From Eleusine coracana subsp. coracana (Eukaryota > Streptophyta > Magnoliopsida > Poales > Poaceae): a stretch of DNA of 64,000 nt. The stretch spans positions 9,828,569 through 9,892,568 of the forward strand of contig CM064429.1 of NCBI GenBank assembly GCA_032690845.1. Direction: 5' to 3'. Position 1 is the stretch's first letter. Each line of letters opens with the position of its first letter. Positions 9,248 to 22,013 of the stretch are shown here, in pieces. Position numbers and translations under genes: made by a program. The notes under the pieces are model-generated. The model was not told where the DNA came from. It was given only the letters and a program-made list of their open reading frames with translations, and did not search any database.

Positions 9248-10872
9248 TTACTCATCTTGTTCCTCGGATCCCTCATCCTCATCTTCATCTTCATCTTCAT
9301 GAGGCGGAGGAGCTGTAGATGGCTCAGCAGAGAGATCATTCCAATCATAGCCTATAAGAGGGTCAACAAAGACCGGTGGCTCACCATCGGGCTCACACTC
9401 GGAGCCATAGGGAGACACCTCATGTCCTTGAGCTCGCTGGTCCCTCTTGTAGAGCCTCACTTGCTTCTTGATTCTCCTCTTGTTCTCCCAGTTCTCTTTA
9501 GCATTGAAGCAACAGATATTCAAGATGCCTTTGAGGAAGACAAGAACTGGAGAAGATGGACGGCGCTGCCGGTCTTGGGCTGAGGAAGAGGCCCCTGCTG
9601 CTGCTGCTGCTGCATCTCTCTCAGCCACTGTCTCGGCATGAGCATGGGCGAGACTCGCTCTCCTAGAGAAAGACAATCCTGGGGGAGTAGGATCAACTGG
9701 GCGAAGCTCATGTTGCACCCTTGGCCTCAAGGGGGTGTGCTTGCACTCCTTCTCAAATATAAGCCATGTTTCAGCTTCTATCATCCTCATAAGATACGGA
9801 GCAAATGGAAGACTCCTTCTAGTGTCAATGGAAGCTAATGGATTTCATTTGTGATGAAGTCCATGACACAGAAGGGTCTTGCCTGAGGATTAAACCTAGC
9901 AATAATGTTCCTTGAGCTCTCCACTATAGCAGTAGCATATCCTCCCTTGGGTGCGATGGTCACTCTAAGCATCCGGTTGAGCGTGAAGTAGTAGTTGTGA
10001 AGGCCATTAGTTGTTCGAAACACATTTGGACACATCTCATAGTACATGAAAGCCATGTCCTTCTCCTTCATCACAGGTTCATTTGTGATGATCTCTCTAG
10101 TGCGATCCGAACTTTCTTGAAAGAAGTAGCTTGCAAAGCGACTCGCTGAGACATAATACTCCACACCTTGAGTTCTCCAATGAAGTACGCCCTTGCCATC
10201 AAGGAAGAGAGTGGAGTAGAACTGGCAGATTACCTCCTCGTTCCAATCATAGTTGAATCCCATCAAATCATAAACTCCTCTATCCTTGCACACTTGGATG
10301 ATCTCGTCGAACATGTGATTCTCCTTTGACTCCATGTAGGACCAATCAATCCATTGGTGGGAGGCTAGTCGGTTCTTTTGGTTCTTGTCTATGAGCATAG
10401 ACATATAGTAATCTTGTTGGAACCATGTGTAGAACCGGGGGTCAGTGGTTTCTTGTTCTCCCACCAGTGCGGGATTTTGCTTCCTTGCTTCAATGAGGGC
10501 ATCAAGATCTTTCTTGTAGTCCTTGTAGATGTAGCCATCCGGATAGACGTGTTCATGGACTTTAAGTCCCTCAACCACATCTACAGGGCCTGTCCTTGCT
10601 GCTCTTGAGGATCCCTTTTCCTTTGCGGACTTCTTTTCCTTCATAGGCCGCTTGCCCTTATCTTGAGATCTCCTAGGAGGAAGAGATCCACCCGACTGGA
10701 CATGCATAGTATGGGCATCCCTGCTGGAGCCTTGGCCAGTCGACCCTTGTCCTCGAACTGTAGCAGCCTTTCTTCTCTTGGTGGTAGGCACAAGTTCTTC
10801 ACTTGAAGAGGAGGAGGAAGAGTCTTCATCTCCTGGCTCGCTCGAAGCATTGGATGTGTACTTAATTCTCAC
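9248..10872 (-). pseudogene. SIRE 1 ORF3 (env position, plant transposon-protein type)
   Basis: A third ORF lies 0.9 kb after pol and before the 3' LTR, the position where SIRE elements carry an env-like or unassigned ORF. The frame opens upstream of 10872 (the codon there is GTG, so the true start is unclear). It has a Ser/Lys-rich N-terminus with several basic patches, then a domain with DPRFYTWFQQDYYMSM, YDLMGFNYDWNEEVICQF and LHWRTQGVEYYVSASRFA. That resembles the conserved 'putative plant transposon protein' family. A stop at 9835 and a 1-nt shift separate the rest (9790-9248), which ends in an Asp/Glu tail. I see no clear signal peptide or membrane span, so an envelope role is not supported. 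Confidence 0.7.
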
Positions 10873-11791
10873 TATCTTGAGCTGCCAGTAGGATGAAGAT
10901 TGATCAAGGAATGAGTCAAACTGTTACGGCAAGAATCAAAGAGATGATAAAAAAACAATGTATTGAACTATAGACGACGGAAGTTCCGTGACAGATCATA
11001 GAAGTTCCATCATGACGGAAGTTCTGACTAGCAGTTTGCACTAAAATTGACATTACTCCTAGATCCTACCACAACATCACAAATGCTTCTAACAAATGAT
11101 AGACTAGCTCTAGAGGAGTTAATCTATCCAAAGGAAATGAAGACATTTGAACTTTTGACCTAAAAACGAAATTTAGGTCAAGGACTCATACCTAGGTCAA
11201 AAACCGAAGAAAAACGATGGAGATTTCGGAACTTCCGTGGGGGAGGAGCCAAATCTCCACCTATTTGATCCACTTCGTCGGTGAAATCCTCAAATCACCG
11301 CAAATTGCCAATTAGGATTTGAGAAGAGGAGAGAGAGGAAGAAAAGAATAATGGCCGGTTGGATAGGAAAGAAGGAGGGCGTCGGGCCCTTTAACCTAAG
11401 AGTGACGGAAGTTCCGTCATTGGGCGACGGAAGTTCGCTCTCGGGTTTGGGCAGACAGTCCGATTGAGATGTCACGGAAGTTTCCACATAACTTCCATGG
11501 ACGACGGAAGTTCCGTCAATGAGTGACGGAAGTTCCATCGCTCTCTGTTTGACAGAGAGAAATCCTCTACTAGTTTGAACTTTTGGACAAGATAGGTAGG
11601 GAATATAGGACTTGTTTCAATTTGTGAATAGCAACAATCAACCAAGTAAAACTATAATCACAGGTTTCAACAATATGATCCATTGATCAAGACATTTTGT
11701 TTTTAAGAAAACAAAGACATTATGAAATTTTTGAAGAATTTTATTTTCAAGGGATTTTGCATGAGCACTACATGAAACAAAGTACAAGATT
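10873..11791 (-). promoter_or_regulatory. SIRE 1 pol-ORF3 spacer with dyad cluster
   Basis: About 0.9 kb with no supported gene between pol and ORF3. It contains at least eight ACGGAAGTTCCGTC-type dyads: 10976-11030 (three), 11226-11240, 11402-11440 (two) and 11471-11545 (three or more). These are the same dyad as in this element's LTRs. The ORF at 11538-11290 (-) simply reads through them and is not supported. The spacer may hold a promoter or splice signals for ORF3; that is inference. Confidence 0.4.
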
Positions 11792-14700
11792 CTACTCCAA
11801 GTTAGATGAGTCAAGAATATTTAGTTCACTCCTAAGCTCACAAAACCGCTTCTCATCTAGTGGTTTGGTAAATATATCCGTTAGTTGTTTATCGGTTCTA
11901 ACATAGCTAATCTCAATATCCCCTTTGATTGAATGATCTCTCAAGAAATGGTGCCGGATATCTATATGCTTAGTCCTATTATGATCAATGGGGTTATATG
12001 CAATCATGATGGCACTCTCATTGTCATATAGGAGTGGAACTTTGGTATAGTGTATCCAAAGTCCTTTAGAGTTTGCCGCATCCAAAGTAGTTGAGCACAA
12101 CAACTTCCGGCTGCAACATACTCTGCTTCGGCTGTGGATAGGGCAACGGAATTTTGTTTCTTGGATGACCAAGACACAAGGGACCTATCCAAGAATTGAC
12201 ACGTCCCGGAGGTACTTTTCCTATCCACCTTACATCCGGCGTAGTCGGCATCGGAATAACCGACTAACTTGAACTTGGAACCCTTTGGATACCACAATCC
12301 TAGGTTTGGTCTGTGAACTAAATATCTCAAGATTCTTTTTACAGCCACTAAGTGACTTTCCTTAGGAACACTTTGAAATCTTGCACATATGCACACACTA
12401 AGTATGATATCAGGCCTAGATGCACAAAGATAAAGCAAAGAGCCAATCATGGATCGATATACCTTTTGATCCACGGGCTTACCGTTTACATCTAGCCCGA
12501 GATGTCCATTTGTCTTCATAGGAGTCTTGTTTGGTTTTGCATTCTCCATGTCAAACTTCTTGAGTATGTCTTGAGTGTACTTGGTTTGACTTATGAATGT
12601 TCCTTCTTCAAGTTGCTTGACTTGAAAACCTAGAAAGAACTTCAATTCTCCTATTATGGACATCTCAAATTTCCTAGTCATAATCTTGGCAAACTCATCA
12701 CAAAAAGATTGATTAGTAGAACCAAATATAATGTCATCAACATATATTTGGCACACAAAACTATCATTATCAACTTTTCTTGTGAAGAGAGTAGGATTGG
12801 CCTTGCCAATTGTGAAACCCTTATTGACCAAGTATCCCTTGAGGTGTTCATACCAAGCTCTAGGAGCTTGCTTGAGGCCGTAGAGAGCTTTGTGAAGCTT
12901 GTAGACATGGTTTGGCTTCTTTGGGTCTTTAGATCCAGGAGGTTGTTGTACATACACCTCCTTTTGAATAGGGCCATTTAGAAATGCACTTTTCACGTCC
13001 ATTTGAAAAAGCTTAAAACCATGGTGAGTAGCATAGGCAAGTAAAATATGAATTGACTCAAGCCTAGCTACGGGTGCATAAGTTTCACCAAAGTTCAAAC
13101 CTTCAACTTGTGAGTAGCCTTTAGCAACAAGTCTTGCTTTGTTTCTCACCACCACACCATACTCATCTTGTTTCTTGCGGAAGACCCATTTTGTACCAAC
13201 AACATTTTGCTTGGGTCTTTTCACCAATGACCACACCTTGTTTCTTTCAAAGTTGTTCAACTCTTCTTGCATGGCCATCACCCAATCTGAGTCTTGAAGT
13301 GCTTGTTCCACCCTAAGAGGTTCCATAGAGGAAACAAACGAGTAATGATGACAAAACATAGTCATTCGGGATCTAGTAGTTACCCCCTTTTGGATGTCAC
13401 CAAGAATGTTGTTAACGGGGTGATCCTTTTGAATGCTTTGTCGGACTTGTGGGTGAATTGGCCTAGATGCATCTTTATCTTCTTGATTTTTTTCATCTTG
13501 AGTGTCTCTTTCGCCACCATCTTGAGCTTGATCTTGGTTGTTGCCTTGATCATGATCGTCACCATGATCTTGGTTACTTCCTTGATCTTGTTCATCATGT
13601 GGCTCTTGTGGAGTTGAGTCATCTTGTCTCGAAGAGGATGGTTCATCTTGACTTAAGTTTGGGTCTTGTGGTCTTATATCACCTATTATCATGTTCCTTA
13701 TTGCATCACAATGAGCTTCATCACCTACATCACTTAGATTAACTTGCTCTACTTGAGAGCCATTAGATTCATCAAATTGCACATCTCGGGTGATTTCAAC
13801 AACCCCGGCGTCTTTGTTAGAGACTCGATATGCATAGACGTTAGTTCCATATCCAAGAAGAAAACCTTCATGTGTCTTAGGAGCAAACTTAGAGGATTTA
13901 GGTTTCTTGTTAAGAATAAAATATTTGCTCCCAAAAACATGAAAATATGAAACATTGGGAAGGTTACTGGTGAGGAGCTCATAAGGTGTCTTCTTCAAAA
14001 TCTTATGAAGATATAATCTATTTGTTGCATGACATGCGGTGTTGATGGCTTCATCCTAAAAGGTGTCCGACGTCTTGTACTCATCAAGCATTGTTCTTGC
14101 CATATCTATGAGTGTACGGTTCTTTCTTTGGGCTACACCATTTTATTGTGGAGTGTATGAAGCGGAGAATTCATGCTTGATGCCTTCTTCATCAAGATAT
14201 TCTTCAACTTGAGTATTCTTGAATTCCGTTCTATTGTCATTCCTTATCTTCTTGATCTTCACCTCATACTTATTTTGTGCTCTTCTCAAAAACCTCTTTA
14301 GGATACTTTGTGTTTCACTTTTGTCCTTCAAAAGAATAACCAAGTGAAACGAGAATAATCATCAACAATTACAAGGCCATATTTGTTACCGCCAATGCTT
14401 ATGTGGGTGACCGGTCCAAAAAGGTCCATGCGGAGCATTTCCAATGGTCTTGTCGTTATCATCATTGTCTTGGATGGATGCGCCGCTCCAACTTGCTTTC
14501 CGGCTTGACATACGCTACATATTTTGTCCTTCTCAAAAGCAACATTCTTTAGTCCGACAACGTGACCACCTTTTAGGAGTTCGGAAAGGTTCCTCATCCC
14601 AACATGAGCTAGCCGGCGATGCCATAGCCAACCCAAGATGGTTTTAGCGACCAAGCAAGCATTTAGGTTAGATCCCTCTTTGTTCGTAAAATCAACAAGA

Positions 14701-15059
14701 TAGATCTTGTACTCTAAATACCCTTTGAAGGCTATTGAGGAATTCTTCTTCCTAAAAACGGTCATGCCATTATTGTCAAAGAGACAACTATAGCCTATTT
14801 CACAAAGTTGTGAAACGGACATCAAGTTGTATTCTAGACCATTTACAAGATAGGCATTACCAATTGAAAGGTCATGGGTGATGGCAATCCATCAACGACC
14901 AATTACCTTTCCCTTGTTATCATTTCCAAATGATATGCCTCCACTTGGTAGATTGTCATGATCGAGTGTGGAGAACATTGATCTCTGTCCGGTCATATGA
15001 TTTGAGCACCCACTATCAAGTACCCATATCGCGCCACCGGAGGAGTATTCCTACAAAGA
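11792..15059 (-). pseudogene. SIRE 1 pol: protease, integrase, RT, RNase H
   Basis: In order on the - strand: aspartic protease WVLDSGCSNHMTG (about 15000-15030); zinc-binding pre-integrase with WHRRLAHVG and CSVCQAGK (about 14620-14520); integrase core starting MDLFGPV (about 14430); integrase C-terminal region; RT of RVT_2 type with [22 protein letters not shown] and catalytic YVDD (about 12745); RNase H with SDADYAG and STAEAEY. Stops at about 14154 and 14057 and a 1-nt shift near 12060 break the frame. It ends LNILDSSNLE at 11792. Known role: reverse transcription and integration. Confidence 0.88.
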
Positions 15060-17090
15060 ACATCAAGCATGTGTTTTAGGCACCCAAGTTAGTTTGGGTC
15101 CCTTAACACTAGATACAAGTACTTTGGGTACCCACACACAAGGCTTCCACTTTGCATCATGTGGCCCAACAAACTTAGCAACCACTCTACCATAAGCATT
15201 ACGGGTTAGCACATAAGAGACATCAAAATCATAAAAGGATGTGGTGGAGATCTTGTTGTTCTTGTTGACTTGGTAGGCATTCTTTGGCTTGATTGTCTTC
15301 TCTTGTGCTACTTGCTTTCCCTTGCATTCGGGTACAAAGTTTGGTCTCTTGTTGTAGCCCTTTTTAGGTACATTGTTGTTGTACCCTATTCCTCTCTTGT
15401 CATGAGAGGCTCTTGGCTCACCAATTATTTTTATGGTTCTATTTGAGTCTTCTTCTCAAGTTCCTTGACTTGATTGGATAGCTTTTCAATGATTGCATCT
15501 TGCTTGGCGATCATTTCAATATTGATGTTGTGGAACCTTCCACAACCCTTGCTTGTTGACGCTTGAAAAGATTCAAGCTTCTTTATCAATGAGCGGGAGC
15601 TTGTTTTGAGATCTTCAATGGCCTTTGCTAAGGCCTTGTTCTCCTCTAGCAAGGAGTTGCACCTTTCTTGATACTTCTTGGATGTTGAGGTGCATGATTC
15701 ATTTGACTCATTGACCTTTGCAAGGTCCTTAGTCAAGGTCTTATTCTTTTCCTTCTCTTGCTCAAGTTGCTTGGTGACCTCAAGGTTCTTGCTTCTTTCT
15801 TCATCAAGCAACTCTTCTTGTCTATCAATGATTCTATCTTGATTGTCCAACTCCCTTTGTAGCTTATCTAGAATTTTAACCATTTCATGCATAGAGGGGA
15901 CCAAGTCCACCTCTTCATCACTACAATAAGAGGGATTGAAATCGGTGTAAGGAGCTACCTTGCTTTTTTTGGCCATGAAGCATCGGGGAGCATCATCCTC
16001 ATCATCGGTGAGGTTGTTGAAGAGTGACTTCTTGGCCAGAGGTAGACCAATGGCAATGTTGGCAATGCCACCCTTATCATCTTCATCATCATCATCGGAG
16101 ATGTATTCTTGTCCAATGTGAGCTTGCCCCTTGTTGTATGGCTTCTTGTTTGGCTTGATCTTGTTGTTGTACTTTTCATTTTTCTTGCCCTTTCCATTTA
16201 GACTAGGACAATTGGCAATCATGTGTCCTTGTTCATGACACTCATAGCATCTTCTACTTGTTCTTCTAGCTTTGGCCTTGTCAAAGCTTCTCTAGGTGAA
16301 GCCGTTCTTGATCATGTATTTGCCAATTTTTTTATCAAATAAGGCAAACTCTTCATTGTCTTCTTCTTCATCATCATTGTCATCATCTTCGTCATCATTT
16401 GCCTTGAGAGCTATGTCCTTCTTGCTTGAGCCCTCATCACCAATAAGCACGTTCACTCTTTTGCCCTCATCATTACGACTCTTGTGGGCATTGATTCTTC
16501 TAATCACTTCATCGGTTGTGAAGTTCTCAAATCCATCCTTTTCTTCAATGATAGTGCATAGAGTTGGGTTCCATATTCTAAGGGCCATGAGAAGCTTGTA
16601 GTTGACTTCTTCATCTTTGATGTTGTCCCCATATGCTCTTCTCTCTTCGCAATGTCCATGAACCTATCATGAGTTTGTTGAGGCTCTTCTCCCTTGTTCC
16701 TCATAAAGAAATTGAGTTGATTCTTAAGGACTTGGAGCCTTGACATATTCACAACATGTACTCCCTCATGGGCACATACTAGCTTCTTCCACATTCTCCA
16801 AGATTCTCAATTCCGGCTACTCTTGAATATTCCTTGGGGTTCAAGAAAGAGAGAATGGTCGACACCACTTCAGCATTGCGATTTATGTTGAGTTGATCCA
16901 TGATTATAGGATTGTCCTTGTTCTCCAAGGTGAACCCCTTCTGCATAATTTCCCAAATTGGTGGACCAATAGACATGAGGTACATCTTCATCCAGTGCTT
17001 ATACCAACTAAAGTCTTTGCCTTCGAAATAAGGCAATCTTCCACTTCCACTGCCACGAAGGTTTGCCACATCAGCATAGTTGAATGCCAT
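15060..17090 (-). pseudogene. SIRE 1 gag
   Basis: The gag frame starts near MAFNYADVANLRGS (17090) and continues PYFEGKDFSWYKHWM, the usual Copia gag start. A 1-nt shift near 16790 moves it to a frame with NFFMRNKGEEPQQTHDRF (UBN2-like). An acidic tract (16340-16420) is followed by a stop at about 16290 and the CCHC knuckle CYECHEQGHMIANC at about 16204-16245. The tail from 15910 to 15440 is heptad-rich coiled coil, and KLTWVPKT near 15080 closes gag. It forms the virus-like particle in related elements; here it is broken. Confidence 0.8.
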
Positions 17091-17226
17091 GGCCGTGTGC
17101 AAATCACTTCCTTTGCTTCCCGAAGCAAGATCTTGAGGCTTGGCATCTCCCCTCGACTTCAACGTTCTTTAATCTTCAAGCTTTTAAGCCTTGTAGAAGA
17201 TTATGGCTCCGATACCAATTAAAAGT

Positions 17227-18665
17227 TGCCTAGAGAGGGAGGGGGGAGGGGGGTGAATAGGCAATTTAAAAATAATCCTGAACAAGCACTAAGTTTTGAT
17301 CAAATGATAGGAACGACGGAACTTCCATCAGGGAAGTTCTATCAAATGACAGAACTTCACCAATCCTTTCTCTAAAACTTATTTAAATACGGATAACTAA
17401 ACAAGTAGAGATACAATACTTGATAAAGGTGAAGCTAAGACAATGCACACTTAGGATTCTTTGAAGAATAGCTAGCAACACAATCAACAAGTGAATCGAG
17501 CACAACAATATGAAAAAATGCGGAAATATAAAGAGAGACACAAGGAATTAACTCGAGGTTCGATAACCACACTAAGTCGTTCCTACGTCCTCGTTGAGAA
17601 GCCACACAAAGTGGCCGGGTCTCTCTCAACCCTTTTCCCCGCCAAGCAATCAGAAAAATCGTGCTTGGATTTCTTTCTCCACTTGATTCTTTTCCTCCGG
17701 AGGCGAATCACACCTTCACAAACGTTCCCGTCTCACCACAACAAGTTGGGAGCTCAAAGGCGACGCCTAGCCATCTAGGAGACCAAGTCTCTAAGAGTAA
17801 CAAGCAAATCAAATCTTGATGTGGAGGGAAAGATGTGCTCAAGCTTTTGACTGGATGGATTTAATCCTTTTGTGGTTGGATCTCTCTTACTTGCTTGGAA
17901 TGTCAAGAACAAGTCTAGGAGTGAGAGGGGAGAGCTCTAGCTGAAATGAGAGTGAATTTTCAAGGAGTCCAACCCTTCCCACGGGGAAAAGGAGAGAGTA
18001 TATAGAGAGGCTCTCCAAAAACTAGCCGTTACATAGCTTTTCTGTGTCTGACGGAACTTCCGTAGTATCCACGAAACTTCCGTCAGTTCAAAAAGAGCCG
18101 TTGCGCGGTTGGATTATAACTGAGTCAGAGACGATGGAACTTCCGTGATGGTCATCACGGAACTTCTGTCGCTCTTGGGTTTGCAACACAAAGAAACCAG
18201 AGAACGACGGAACTTCCGTGGGGGAGTCCACGGAACTTTCATAACTCTCGGGTTGGCTGAGGTTAGAAGCTTGGTAATGACGGAACTTCCCTGGAATGAA
18301 CCACGGAACTTCCGTGACTCTCTGTTTGGCTCAAAAAGAATTGGTTCTTTTTGGCATTGGTTCACTAAGTTCTCACAAACTTGTTGGTTGGCTTGAGCAC
18401 ACAAATTTCCCTTCTTAGCAAGATTGGTTTACCCCCCTTTATAGTTCGGCATGCCTATGATTCAATTAAAATAAAAACAACTCTTTTAAGGCATTTGAGT
18501 CAGTTTTCCTTTTCTTTTTTTTGGGAGTAATAACCACCTTGCACATGTGGATTTAAACAATAATTTTGATTATCTGCACATTTACTTCATGAAAATTGTT
18601 AGTACAATTTTAATCTTCTATCATCATACACCAAAACCCACTAGGGGATCCTAGATACATCTTCA
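17227..18665 (-). repeat. SIRE 1 LTR, right (5' LTR on - strand)
   Basis: Homologous to 7319-8784 along its length, with scattered substitutions and indels. It carries the TATA-like motif near 18000 and the same dyad cluster at 18045-18330, plus copies near 17310-17355. A primer-binding site follows on the - strand at about 17203-17219: TTGGTATCGGAGCC, one mismatch from the usual initiator-tRNA-Met match TGGTATCAGAGCC. Confidence 0.85.
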
Positions 18666-18669
18666 AAGT

Positions 18670-21083
18670 CAATATAGATCAAATGCAAGAAATCAGAGAA
18701 GGAATCCAGTTGCAACTCCTATTGCACCCGACACTGTTACTATTAAGAAAGTTCAAATTTATGAAAATGATGAAGGCGAGCTGAACCATGAGTTGCCAGA
18801 CCCCCCCATGATGAACTCTAGTGATGAGGCAAGCTATGATGAAGATGATTAAAGTGAAGCACTAAGGAGGAAGAGTGAGTATCCAAGATATGATAGTAAA
18901 AGTGATTTCCCAAAGTTCGGTGTTGGCATGACATTTAGAGACAGGAGACAATGCAAGAAGGCCTTGATCAAGTATGGGCTAAAAAACAGAAGGCACTTGA
19001 TGTTTCCTAAGGATGAGAAGAAAAGAATCAGAGCTAAATGTTCTTGGACCAATTACCCTTCGATGATATTTGTCTCTGCTCCTAGTGAAACAGATTGGTT
19101 CCAAGTGAAAACCTTTAATGATTTGCATATCTGCCCCAAAAGGAAAGAAAATAGATTGGTGACAGCTAGAAGGATAGCAGACAAGTATAAGAGCATCATC
19201 AAGGCAAACCCATCATGGAAGTTGGTGAACATTAGAGAAACAGTGTTACTTCAAATGGGCACTCAAGTTACTATTTCCAAGATCAAGAGAGCAAAAGCAA
19301 TGGTAATGAAATGAATCCATGACTCATGTAAGGGACAATATGGGAAGATGTTTGAGTATCAGGCAGAGATACTTAGAAGCAACCTAGGCAGCTCTGTTGC
19401 TGTTTGTTTGGATTCTGAGTATGAGAATCTTGTTTTTCAAAGGATTTATGTGTGCTTTGATGCTTGTAAAAAAGGATTCACTACTGGGTGTAGAAAGGTA
19501 ATAGGAGTTGATGGTTGTTTCTTCAAGGGAGCTTGCAATGGTGAGCTTATTTGTGCTCTAGGTAGAGATGCAAACAACCAGATATATCCCATAGCATGGG
19601 CAGTAGTGGAGAAGGAAACTGAAGACTCGTGGTCATGGTTCTTAGGGCTGTTACAGAAGGATGTACAAATTCCTATAGGTGGCAATGGTTGGGTGATAAT
19701 ATCAGACCAACAAAAGGTAACACTCCTTTCATATATTTTGTTCTTTGTTGGGATTTCACTTCTGATCGATGAAAAGAAACACTCCTTTCTTGGATTCCTA
19801 CAGGGTCTCCTTAATGTAGCTAGAGACTTGTTTCCTAACATAGAGCACAAGATGTGTACAAGGCACATCTATGCAAATTGGAGGAAGAAGTTTAGAAGCC
19901 AATCATTCCAAAAGCCATTTTGGAAGTGTGCAAAGGCTTCAAGTGTGCCATACTTTAACTTCTGTAGAGCAAAGCTTGCAAAACTCACTGTTGAAGGTGC
20001 CAAAGACATGATGAACAACAATCCCAAGCACTGGAGTAGAGCATGGTTTAATCTAGGATCAAACTGTGATAGTGTGGACAACAACATGTGTGAGAGCTTC
20101 AACAATTGGATAGTAGATATTAGAGCTATGCCAATTATTTCATTGCTTGAAGGTATAAGGACGAAAGTTTATGTTAGGATTCAACAAAACAGAAGCAAGG
20201 CAGGCAGTTGGTGAGGTAGGATATGTCCAAACATTCTCAAGAAACTTAACAAGTATATTGATCAAGCACAGGACTGTTCAGCAACATGGAATGGTAAGGA
20301 TGGATTTGAGGTACAAGAGAAGAATAAGAGGTACAAAGTTGACTTAGAAGAAAGGACATGTTCATGCAGATACTGGCAACTAGCTGGCATACCTTGTGCT
20401 CATGCCATAACTGCTCTATATCTAAGTAGCAAGCCTCCAGAAGATTTCATTGCAGACTGCCACTCAATCGACCACTACAATGGAACATATGACCATTGCG
20501 TGTTGCCAATGGAAGGAATGGAACAGTGGACATCTACAGAACATCGTAACCCACAACCTCTAGCATATGTCAAGATGCCTGGTAGAGCAAGGAAGGAGAA
20601 GAGGAGGGAACCTGGTGAGACCAAAAAAGCCACCAAGTTGCCTAGGGGGGGGGGGGGGGGCAAAAAGAGCAACTGTGGTAGGTGTCAAGCCAGGTCACAA
20701 TGTTAGAACTTGCACAGCTGTTGTTACTGGAACATCTAGAATGAAGAAAGTTATAGAGAAAGGCAAAGAGGCAAGTAGCATTGTGGTCTTGTGTCTAATG
20801 TTTATAGTACTACTAGGTACTTGTCTTTTCATCCTTACTGTGTTCTTTACTAGTAATTTCTTGTTAAGTTTCAGGTGTTTGAATCAATTGGATCACAACA
20901 GGCTCCAAACCAGAAGAAGGCTGCAGAGAAAAGAAGTACCACTCAACCTACTGCATTTAGCGTACCTTCTCAGAGTAGCTTGAACATTCTTGTCAAGCAG
21001 AAGAAACCAGCAACAACCAGAGCAAGGAATTCTTCAGGTGTTATAGAATCTGTCAAGAGGAGGAAAACAGAAAATTCCCAGTG
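18670..21083 (+). pseudogene. MULE transposase, DDE-SWIM part (broken)
   Basis: Continuation of the exon cut at 7318. In order: a MuDR DNA-binding-like region (FGVGMTFRDRRQCKKALIKY, about 18915); the MULE DDE domain with VIGVDGCFFKG (about 19500), WVIISDQQK before an 87-bp intron (19717-19803), then GLLNVARDLFPNIEHKMCTR and NNMCESFN; and a SWIM zinc finger CSCRYWQLAGIPCAH (about 20360). A final CCHC knuckle near 20675 is split by a 1-nt shift. A last exon after a TTTCAG acceptor (20873) ends KRRKTENSQ at 21083. Stops at 18850, 19312 and 20212 plus frameshifts inactivate it. The family cuts and pastes DNA in the nucleus. Confidence 0.85.
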
Positions 21084-22013
21084 AAGAAATTAGGACAGTT
21101 CCACTATTTTTTATGTACATATTGCCTCAAGCTTGCTTCTAGTTATGTCACATAAAGTTGGTTTTATCTTGCCTCACAAGAATGGATTGGCCATCTAGTT
21201 ATACCACTGATAAGTTGGTTATTTTAGCATGTCCAGAATTGGTTCAGTGATAAGTTGGTTATTTCAGTGTATCTATATATCTGTTATGTCAGTTAAGTCA
21301 TTACACTGAATTTGGTAACAATTATATGCAAAACTGGAGCTTTATTATCATTTCACACTGAGTGTGATGACACAGGAAACAGAGTCAAGATTGTTTCAGT
21401 TACATGTGCTAAAATCTGATACATGTCGCAACTCTGTTTCTTGAACCAGCTACTCTGTTTCTGGATAACTGATACAACCGCATCCACACAGACATGGTGG
21501 CGTCCGAACCGCACGCACAGACATACACACAAACAAATCGTAACTGAAAAGATTCCAGTTAAATGTTCTTATTATTCACCTCGTTGCTGGCCCCAATTTC
21601 TTCATGAGTACATAAACATACACGAACTTCGTTGCCTCAGCTCCTTCTTCTGCCAAAAGTGACTGATACAAAAGCAACACAGAAATTGATGAAAATTATT
21701 TAAGGAATGCTGAAATTGGCCCAACATATCACATTGACGATGTAACAATCGACCATTACCCAAAAAATTGACCACCAAATCGCCGTCGCCGATGAGCAGT
21801 ACCAAAACATGACTCAGCGGTGGGAGGTGACAGGGGACAACTCCGGCAGCATGCTTCCCGGAAGCGGGAGCTCGTCAAACACACCTGGACATGCACCTTG
21901 CTCTCACGCAGCTCTCTCGCCTCCTCCGTAGCCGCTCCCCAACCTTAGCCCTTCCCCTGCGCTGCCCTGCGAGAGAGCAGAGAGGGGCACGCACGAACGG
22001 GTGCGGCGATGGA

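Larger units (their letters stand above)
7319..18665 (-). mobile_element. SIRE-type Copia retrotransposon 1 (complete, decayed)
   Basis: Two LTRs of about 1.45 kb flank an 8.4-kb interior read on the - strand in the order PBS, gag, protease, integrase, RT, RNase H, extra ORF3, polypurine tract. Integrase ahead of RT defines Copia. The 11.3-kb length, long LTRs, coiled-coil gag tail, ORF3 and GGGGGAGAT polypurine tract fit the SIRE/Maximus lineage. AAAGT occurs at both outer borders (7314-7318; 18665-18669, overlapping one LTR base) and is the likely 5-bp target duplication inside the MULE transposase gene. LTR divergence and many stops mark it as older than the Copia at 24938. Confidence 0.88.

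Noticed and set aside
13134..13950. Plus-strand frames across SIRE 1 pol
   Set aside because: They are antisense shadows of the RT and integrase reading frame; hydrophobic runs come from reversed codons.
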